The notes beneath the pieces were generated by a model, which worked only from the letters and a program-made list of their open reading frames with translations, searched no databases and was not told the origin of the DNA. Of a stretch of 18,209 bases of DNA, positions 1 to 4,918 are shown one piece after another (within the stretch, counting starts at the first letter, position 1; each line of letters opens with the position of its first letter). Made by a program: the position numbers and the translations under genes. The DNA comes from Deltaproteobacteria bacterium (GTDB taxonomy: Bacteria; Desulfobacterota; Desulfarculia; Adiutricales; Adiutricaceae), in NCBI GenBank assembly GCA_031278795.1, contig JAITJT010000168.1, positions 1 to 18,209 on the forward strand, written 5' to 3'.

Positions 1-130
1 GCAGCGCGGATTCCCTGCCAATAAACTTCGTTCTAACGATGATTCTTCTTTTCCAGTAAATAGCCAAGAGCTTGAGTTCCCTAAGCTGGAAGTGCCTAAG
101 CTAAAATCCCCTCGCCCTCGGAAAGATTGA
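1..130 (+). CDS. C-terminal end of an unidentified gene, cut by the window edge
   Basis: One forward frame (codons starting at base 2) is open from the window edge to a TGA at 128-130 and would encode about 42 residues of a C-terminus. The end is rich in Pro, Lys and Leu, with two PKL copies (FPKLEVPKLK) and a basic PRPRKD finish, so it looks like a flexible hydrophilic tail, not a folded domain. The other forward frame from base 1 stops after seven codons. No domain can be named from so little. It may also be chance, since 129 open bases is not long. A tandem 11-bp repeat begins 16 bases after the stop. Confidence 0.4.
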   Translation, partial: QRGFPANKLRSNDDSSFPVNSQELEFPKLEVPKLKSPRPRKD

Positions 131-145
131 ATTTTCCTCACAAAG

Positions 146-200
146 AGATTTTCTGGAGATTTTCTGGAGATTTTCTGGGGATTTTCCGGGATTTTGCCGG
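146..200. repeat. 11-bp tandem repeat, five units
   Basis: Five head-to-tail units of 11 bp: AGATTTTCTGG three times exactly (146-156, 157-167, 168-178), then GGATTTTCCGG (179-189) and GATTTTGCCGG (190-200). The units drift steadily from left to right, as expected for a slippage-grown array that then mutated. It lies just behind the stop codon of the partial gene at the left edge. Confidence 0.85.
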
Positions 201-260
201 GGGCGGGCCGGATTTATCTTGGACTTGGCTCTAAGTTAAGGCCTTGTCTTAGCGCACAAA

Positions 261-287
261 ACATAAAAGACACAAAAGACACAAAAG
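261..287. repeat. 9-bp tandem repeat ACACAAAAG, three units
   Basis: ACATAAAAG (261-269) is followed by two exact ACACAAAAG units (270-278, 279-287). The stretch continues A/C-rich and T-poor to about 350. A 65-codon frame with a TTG start runs across it (194-391), but it is low-complexity and lacks a ribosome site, so I treat the region as repeat sequence. Confidence 0.65.
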
Positions 288-480
288 TCATACGGCGCGC
301 GCAAGCCACACAAGTCAAACAGGAAACACAAGACAAAAAAAAACACGACAAACCTAAAGTGGGCATTGTCCGAGGGCCAAGGCTCATTTAAGGGTTTTAC
401 CGCGCTCTTTAAAGAATTTTTTTAGTTTAGGGAGGGGTTGAAAAATTATGAGGGGTGCTTTCCGAGAGAGGGGCAGTCAT

Positions 481-504
481 GGGGCCCTGCTTTCGCAGGG
501 CCCC
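481..504. other. very stable perfect hairpin, GNRA loop on minus strand
   Basis: Arms GGGGCCCTGC (481-490) and GCAGGGCCCC (495-504) pair perfectly over 10 bp, nine of them G:C. The loop reads TTTC on the plus strand and GAAA, a GNRA tetraloop, on the minus strand. No T-tract follows on either strand, so it is not a standard intrinsic terminator. A structural element of a minus-strand RNA or a protein/DNA-binding site are both possible. Confidence 0.75.
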
Positions 505-923
505 AGACATCTACCAGTCGTTTAGAGGAAAGAGGTGGAAAAGGTGAGATTTGTTACCGCCAGGGTGGTTATGCGTTGACAGAGTCAACAGTTGGGCGGG
601 ATGATTAGGCAGAAGTGGGTGAGCTTGGTAGATTGGGTTTCCCCGTGCCTGTCCCTGGCTCCAGTTGACTAGCTAATGTAGCAAAAGAGATGCCAAGTTT
701 GAAAATTGGGGCGGGGATTCACTTTCCCTAAGCTCCCAAGACCAATCTATCCGCTCTTAGAATCCAGCTTAACGGCTTGAATACGCAATCTGAGGGATTG
801 AAATTTTTTTCTCCAAAGATAGGGCGCGCTCTTGGAAGAGGCTTCCTGACCCAAGCTTCCCAAAAAAGCTAGAGTAAAAATTACCCTAGGGGTTGGTACA
901 AAGTTGCCACCTGCGAGAACATA

Positions 924-935
924 GTTGGCGCCAAC
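924..935. promoter_or_regulatory. perfect 12-bp palindrome
   Basis: GTTGGCGCCAAC is a perfect palindrome, 3 bases left of the A-tract of the 939-970 hairpin. It could be a dimer-binding operator or chance; nothing else in the sequence decides this. Confidence 0.4.
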
Positions 936-938
936 AGT

Positions 939-970
939 AAAAAAGCCACCCCGGAGTTTTCCAGGGTGGC
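939..970 (-). terminator. intrinsic terminator, minus strand
   Basis: Read on the minus strand, arms GCCACCC (964-970) and GGGTGGC (945-951) form 7 bp. A further 3-bp TGG-side stack (960-962 with 953-955) sits beyond one mismatch and closes a 4-nt loop. Six Ts (plus-strand As 939-944) follow the stem directly. This is a textbook rho-independent terminator and means that something upstream on the minus strand (above 971) is transcribed. Confidence 0.8.
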
Positions 971-1310
971 GCTACTACCAACAAACAAAGGAGTTTGAAA
1001 ATGAAATGTGAAACATGTCTTTGAAATAAGGAATAGCGGAAGCCTGTGTCAAACTTCCGTATCCCAGAATCACAAACGACATGGGAACCTGCCGCGGTAT
1101 TTTGGGAGTATATTGAGGGACTGGAAATTCACCGCCAGGAAAGGTGTGTGGGACTGAGAATGTGGACAAATTAGGTGTGCTGAACGGAGATGTTAAGGAT
1201 TTGCGGCAGAGACAGGTGCTGATCCTAGTCTGTAGATGTGCCTGGCTTCCAGCTGTAGACGTACAAAGCAGATATTGTGCCAAAGCCTTGATTTCAAGCA
1301 TATGTGAAAT
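971..1310 (-). other. implied minus-strand transcript, small RNA or short gene
   Basis: The terminator at 939-970 must end a transcript coming from this stretch. A 108-codon frame (1301 to 975) stops four bases before the terminator stem, which fits a real gene end. However, its protein is rich in Ser, Pro, Phe and Thr with no familiar motif, and no Shine-Dalgarno sequence precedes the ATG at 1301. I could not match the stretch to tmRNA, RNase P RNA, SRP RNA or 6S RNA: the conserved blocks I know are absent. The AT-rich DNA just upstream (1310-1400) could hold the promoter. A non-coding RNA and a fast-evolving small gene are both open. Confidence 0.35.
1001..1024 (+). CDS. possible 7-codon micro-ORF with ideal ribosome site
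   Basis: AAAGGAG (987-993) sits exactly 7 bases before ATG at 1001, an ideal ribosome-binding arrangement, yet the frame is only seven codons (MKCETCL, with a CxxC pair) before TGA. It could be a leader peptide, the broken start of a lost zinc-ribbon gene, or chance, since it lies antisense to the minus-strand transcript at 971-1310. No plus-strand promoter is evident. Confidence 0.15.
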   Translation: MKCETCL

Positions 1311-1409
1311 AATCCCTTGATAATATTAGTTATTTTTAAAAATGACTGTTTAGTTTTATGAAAATTTACTGAAATAAATTGACATTTTTGTATACTTCTT
1401 CCCTTTCAT

Positions 1410-1424
1410 GGGTAAACTTTACCC
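1410..1424. promoter_or_regulatory. operator-like palindrome GGGTAAA-C-TTTACCC
   Basis: Two perfect 7-bp arms (1410-1416, 1418-1424) flank one base. The form suits a dimeric DNA-binding protein. It lies in AT-rich sequence about 110 bp upstream of the implied minus-strand transcript start. A smaller relative, TTTTAC-G-GTAAAA, lies at 1795-1807, just before the promoter of the candidate small RNA. Confidence 0.35.
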
Positions 1425-1826
1425 TCTTTCGGTAGTTTTCTTTGCCTAACTTTTTAGAAGGACCTCAACGTCGAAAAAAAATTCTCTAAATCGATAAAAT
1501 TCGTAAAAATTCGTTAAAATTTGCTCGAGCTTCACTTTTTTTAGTTGCTACGCCATTATCTCCCCCTTACCTCTCCCCATCTCTCTCCCGGGCTCATCCA
1601 TGCCCAGAAAATTTTCTCAAACTTCCCCATATTTCGAGGCTTGCTAACTTCGCGTTAACCCTTTGTCCCTAGGCTAAACAAAATAGCTAGTTTGGGGGCA
1701 TAAGCCCTTTCCCCTTAAAAAAAATCTTTTCCTGTTGAGAGAAATAATCAAGAAAAATACAGTGTTTTTCCTACCCTAAAAAATAATACTATCATTTTAC
1801 GGTAAAAAATATTTTTAAAAAAACTA

Positions 1827-1855
1827 TTGCAATTGAGATTCAGTTAAAGTAACAT
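1827..1855 (+). promoter_or_regulatory. promoter of the candidate small RNA
   Basis: TTGCAA (1827-1832), a 17-bp spacer and TAACAT (1850-1855) each match the sigma-70 consensus at four of six positions. A/T-tracts at 1806-1823 sit where an UP element would be. The expected start, near 1862, falls at the foot of the first stem of the candidate RNA. Confidence 0.5.
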
Positions 1856-1861
1856 GCATCC

Positions 1862-1988
1862 CAGGTTGACGCCTTAGATTTCTCTAAAACAGCCTCCCAC
1901 CTGTAGCAAGCGATCTATGCGTCAACCGCACCGGGACTGGGCCGGAGCGCGGATATCCTGGCTTTCCAAGCTTCGGCCCTTTCTTTTT
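1862..1988 (+). ncRNA. candidate small RNA with CCTCCC loop
   Basis: About 127 nt between a plausible promoter and a terminator. GGTTGACGC (1864-1872) pairs perfectly with GCGTCAACC (1919-1927). Inside, TAGAT (1875-1879) pairs with ATCTA (1913-1917) after a small internal loop, and ACAG (1889-1892) with CTGT (1901-1904), presenting the loop CCTCCCAC (1893-1900). A C-rich loop complementary to GGAGG ribosome sites is typical of small RNAs that block translation start; that role here is inference. The 3' hairpin and T-run supply both terminator and a possible Hfq-type tail. I do not recognise the family. It is not the 5' leader of the next gene, which starts about 600 bp further on. It contains no plausible ORF. 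Confidence 0.55.
1939..1988 (+). terminator. intrinsic terminator of the candidate small RNA
   Basis: GGGCCGGAGC (1939-1948) pairs over its full 10 bp with GCTTCGGCCC (1970-1979), one pair being G:U. The 21-nt loop can form a short inner GGA/TCC stem. TTT-C-TTTTT (1980-1988) follows at once. Confidence 0.75.
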
Positions 1989-2328
1989 AAGCCCAACCTA
2001 AACCAAAAACTCCCCTTTTCAGCCCATCTTTCCCCTCCCCGCCTTATGATCTTTAGCGCTTAACAATCCCAGAACCCCAAAAACTCCTCTTTTTTCTAAC
2101 ACCCTTTGGAAAAATTCCACCCAAGATGTAAGATACTCTGTCCTTCCCTTTCCAAATCTTGGATTTAGGCTAGCTGCCACCTTGTGCTAGTACTGGTCTA
2201 AGGTTTTTTTCGCGCTCGTTTTGTAATATGATGAGCTTGATAAACAGAGAGCTTTTTTCAACTTTCATTTGAATTTTCCGCTCTTCCGCATAATATTGTT
2301 GATGCGGCGCTATAATTTTTTTTATCTT

Positions 2329-2357
2329 TTGTTTAGGTCATAACTCTTTGATAATAT
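2329..2357 (+). promoter_or_regulatory. possible promoter upstream of the zinc-ribbon gene
   Basis: TTGTTT (2329-2334), 17-bp spacer, TAATAT (2352-2357). It would give a leader of about 230 nt before the ATG at 2595. The DNA here is AT-rich, so chance matches are common. Confidence 0.3.
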
Positions 2358-2379
2358 GAAGATAGCTAAAAAGCCCTCT

Positions 2380-2407
2380 TTTTCGCTCTTTTGTTTTCGC
2401 TCTTTTG
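2380..2407. repeat. 14-bp tandem duplication TTTTCGCTCTTTTG
   Basis: Two exact adjacent copies (2380-2393, 2394-2407). Weaker relatives lie at 2207-2223 and 2274-2291. The shared core CGCTCTT also occurs near 403, 752 and 827. Confidence 0.7.
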
Positions 2408-2594
2408 CATTCACTTTAACCTTATCAGCACGGATTTGTGCTTAGGAATTAGTTCCACTAACACAAATCATTTCACCTAAAACCCTTTCTACTTCTCCAA
2501 ATTCCTGGAAAAAGCCGTCTCTTTAAGGGCTTTCGCGCGAATTAGCTTGAAGGTAAGGTACCCAGATTTTCCAAATTTTGTTTCCGGAGGCCCT

Positions 2595-3872
2595 ATGCGC
2601 TGCCCCAAATGCGGATACAACAGCTTCGACTCCAACTCCATTTGCCCCCACTGCAAGAAGGATCTAAACCCCACCAAGAGGCTCTTGTCCCTAACCGAGC
2701 CCACGCCCGGGGACTTTGACTTCTTCCAAATATACGCCGGAGGCGACACCGGGACCTACGCCCCGGAAGCTGAGCCCCAGGATCAAGATGCCTTGGAGGC
2801 CGCTCCCTATGACATTGAGGATATCCAGATAGACCCCCTAGACGCCGAGGCCGCCTCCCAGGCCCAGCCCACCTTGGATGTTACGCCCGATAGCCCCATC
2901 CCCACCTATAGCCCGGGGCCCATGCCTTTAGCGCCCAGCGCCCCGCAGGCGCCTCTGGCTCCACCCAATCTGGCGGCTGAGCCTCCCGCGCCCTTCAGTC
3001 CTCCGCCTCCCAGCTTCCAGCCACCGGCTCCCCTCAGTCCACCACCGCCTCCGCCCAGCTTCGCGCCTCCCCCTTCTTTGCCTCCGGAGCCCCCCAGCTC
3101 AGCACCCATGCCTCCAAAAGAAGCTCCACATGCACAAGCTCCACAGGGAGAGGCTCCGCAAGACCTGGACGTCCTAGATGCCCAGCTGGAAATACCAGAC
3201 GAGGAATCCCTGGAGCCCACGCTGGACGTGGCTCCCATCCTATCCAAGCCCGAGCCGCCCCGAGCGGCGCCTAAGCCTCTTTTGGACATCCCTCAAAAGA
3301 GCGAGGCCGAGCCCAAGTTCCCGCCGGCACCTAGCTTAGATACCGAGCCCGCGCCCGCTGATGAGCACCTGGACGTCTCCCACCTCTTTGAGGATGCCTC
3401 CGTGGACCAGCCTCCCCCGCCACCTCTTCCGGACTCCGTGACCAAGGCCGTAGAACCACCCCAGGACGAGGACTCCATCATGGATGTACAGCTGGTGGAA
3501 GACGCCCCTACAGCGCCAGCGCCCTTGAAGGCGGCGCCCGCTCCCATGTTTGAGCCAGATCCAGAAGACGCCCCGCCCAAGCCCTTCCTTCCCTCCTTGG
3601 ACATGGACGAGCCTCCGGAGCCCTTCGTAATCCCCCAGGAGAGCCTCAAGGAAGACGTTCCGGAAGCGCCCCAGGCTCAAGCCCCAGCGGCACCAGATGC
3701 CCTAGACGACATGCTGGATGACGACGACCTACACGCCCACGACCTGGGCGAACACAGCCTAAACGAGCACGACCTGGGATCCTTGGATCAAGAAGGGGAT
3801 CAGCTGGCCGTGGACGGCACGGAGTTCGCGGACGTGGACAAGCTCCTAGACGACTTGGACGACGAGGAGTAG
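2595..3872 (+). CDS. zinc-ribbon protein with long disordered Pro-rich and acidic tail
   Basis: A 425-residue protein of unknown role. The N-terminus is a treble-clef-like zinc ribbon: C3-x2-C6 and C17-x2-C20, ten residues apart, read as MRCPKCG...ICPHC. Residues about 100-185 are mostly Pro, Ala and Ser with runs of prolines. The rest is acidic and ends in Asp/Glu/Leu-rich sequence (about 367-425) with repeated HDLG units. No signal peptide or membrane segment is visible, so it is probably cytoplasmic and largely unstructured beyond the ribbon. I chose ATG 2595 because CGGAGG (2585-2590) precedes it and the ribbon starts right there; the frame extends 16 codons further up to a TTG without such support. 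Zinc-ribbon proteins with disordered tails often scaffold or sense, but no function can be claimed. Not obviously co-transcribed with pyrF (201-bp gap). Confidence 0.85.
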   Translation: MRCPKCGYNSFDSNSICPHCKKDLNPTKRLLSLTEPTPGDFDFFQIYAGGDTGTYAPEAEPQDQDALEAAPYDIEDIQIDPLDAEAASQAQPTLDVTPDSPIPTYSPGPMPLAPSAPQAPLAPPNLAAEPPAPFSPPPPSFQPPAPLSPPPPPPSFAPPPSLPPEPPSSAPMPPKEAPHAQAPQGEAPQDLDVLDAQLEIPDEESLEPTLDVAPILSKPEPPRAAPKPLLDIPQKSEAEPKFPPAPSLDTEPAPADEHLDVSHLFEDASVDQPPPPPLPDSVTKAVEPPQDEDSIMDVQLVEDAPTAPAPLKAAPAPMFEPDPEDAPPKPFLPSLDMDEPPEPFVIPQESLKEDVPEAPQAQAPAAPDALDDMLDDDDLHAHDLGEHSLNEHDLGSLDQEGDQLAVDGTEFADVDKLLDDLDDEE

Positions 3873-3938
3873 TTAGCCCTAGATATTCTGGAATCTTGCG
3901 TGCGTACGTATGTATTTCTTATGAGGCTAAAACGTTTC

Positions 3939-4024
3939 GTATATGCTATATTCTTAGTATATGCCATGTTTATCATAATAGCCCAAAGGCTATCATATAA
4001 GCTATGCTCTTTCATATAAGCTAT
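3939..4024. repeat. paired direct repeats and hairpin upstream of pyrF
   Basis: GTATATGC occurs at 3939-3946 and 3957-3964 (18 bp apart), and TCATATAAGCTAT at 3993-4005 and 4012-4024 (19 bp apart). Between them ATAGCC (3978-3983) and GGCTAT (3988-3993) form a hairpin with loop CAAA. Same-face spacing of near two helical turns would suit regulator binding, but the DNA is AT-rich and this may be only slippage. Confidence 0.45.
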
Positions 4025-4073
4025 AGTATTTTATAGTTTGCCATACAATTTACTACTACATAAGGATTAAACC

Positions 4074-4808
4074 TTGGCCTTTGATTTCAGTAAAACACTC
4101 TCCCCCCGCGAGCGTCTTATATTTCCTCTGGATCTGCCGGATAGAACTCTGGCTCTTAAATACCTTAAGCTATTAAAGAACGCCGTGGGCTTTTTTAAGG
4201 TGGGCCTGGAGCTCTTTACCGCCGAGGGGCCTGATTTCGTGAAAGCCATGAGGGACACGGCCCCGGACGCCGGGCTGTTTCTGGATCTAAAGTTCCACGA
4301 CATCCCCCGTACCGTAGGAAGAGCCGTTAAAAGTGTCATGAGGCTAGCGCCGGATCTCTTAACCGTGCACGCCCAGGGGGGGAAGGCTATGCTCAAAGAG
4401 GCGCTGGATAACGCGGGCGGTGCCCGCGTTCTGGCGGTAACGCTTCTTACCAGCATCAATCCAAATGATATCGTGGGAATCAAAGATGAGCTTAAAACCG
4501 AAGGGAAGTACCCACTGCTTCTAGCTAAAAGCGCCTATGACTCCGGAGTGCGGGGGATAGTATGCTCACCTAGGGAGCTTTCCGCCATGAGGGAGAGCTT
4601 GGGGAAGGACTGTCTCCTAGTGACCCCTGGCATACGCCCCAGATGGGCTGAGGTGGAAAGTGACGACCAGGAAAGAACTGGAAGCCCACAAGAGGCTATC
4701 CGGAAGGGGGCGAACCTCTTGGTGGTGGGAAGGCCCATAAGGGACCATAGAGATCCTCTGGAGGCCGCGAGGCTCACGGAGGAAGAGATTTCTTTGGCGG
4801 TCTCCTAA
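4074..4808 (+). CDS. pyrF: orotidine 5'-phosphate decarboxylase
   Basis: Converts orotidine 5'-monophosphate to UMP, the last step of de novo pyrimidine synthesis, in the cytoplasm. At 244 residues it has normal length for this TIM-barrel family. The catalytic D-x-K-x-x-D signature is intact (D71, K73, D76 in LDLKFHDIP), the first-strand Asp is in FPLDLPD (D20), and the phosphate-binding loops TPGIRP and VVGRPI are present near the C-terminus. The start is a TTG at 4074: AAGGA lies 7 bases before it and it gives the expected N-terminus. A small hairpin without a T-run (4817-4835) follows the stop. No other pyrimidine genes are adjacent. Confidence 0.95.
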   Translation: MAFDFSKTLSPRERLIFPLDLPDRTLALKYLKLLKNAVGFFKVGLELFTAEGPDFVKAMRDTAPDAGLFLDLKFHDIPRTVGRAVKSVMRLAPDLLTVHAQGGKAMLKEALDNAGGARVLAVTLLTSINPNDIVGIKDELKTEGKYPLLLAKSAYDSGVRGIVCSPRELSAMRESLGKDCLLVTPGIRPRWAEVESDDQERTGSPQEAIRKGANLLVVGRPIRDHRDPLEAARLTEEEISLAVS

Positions 4809-4918
4809 AGCTTCTTGGGGAATTAGGTATTTCCCTTAGGTGAGTCTTCCCTTTTGAGCGTCTTTGGGCTAATCTCACTGGACCTAAGAGATCCTTTAAG
4901 GAGCCCACCTTCGTTTTT

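Larger units (their letters stand above)
131..2594. other. 2.46-kb gap with no convincing protein gene
   Basis: No reading frame here looks like a real protein. The longest, on the minus strand at 975-1301, has unusual composition and no ribosome site. The gap contains the repeats at 146-200, 261-287 and 2380-2407, the hairpin at 481-504, palindromes at 924-935 and 1410-1424, a minus-strand terminator at 939-970 and a candidate small-RNA gene at 1827-1988. From about 1310 to 1850 it is strongly AT-rich; 1990-2180 is pyrimidine-rich with nothing else visible. The 7-mer CGCTCTT recurs six times on the plus strand (403, 752, 827, 2279, 2384, 2398). Confidence 0.7.

Noticed and set aside
194..391. 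65-codon forward frame with TTG start
   Set aside because: Low-complexity A/C-rich repeat sequence, no ribosome site, starts inside the 11-bp tandem array.
1159..1167. TGTGGACAA, one mismatch from a DnaA box
   Set aside because: A single near-match without a cluster, AT-rich unwinding repeats or neighbouring origin genes.
2286..2320. Hairpin CCGCAT/ATGCGG followed by a T-run as a terminator
   Set aside because: The T-run lies about 8 bases past a 6-bp stem, too far and too weak, and no gene precedes it.
2906..3680. Minus-strand frames of 114-127 codons opposite the zinc-ribbon gene
   Set aside because: Gly/Ser-rich shadows of the Pro-rich coding strand; no ribosome sites or motifs.
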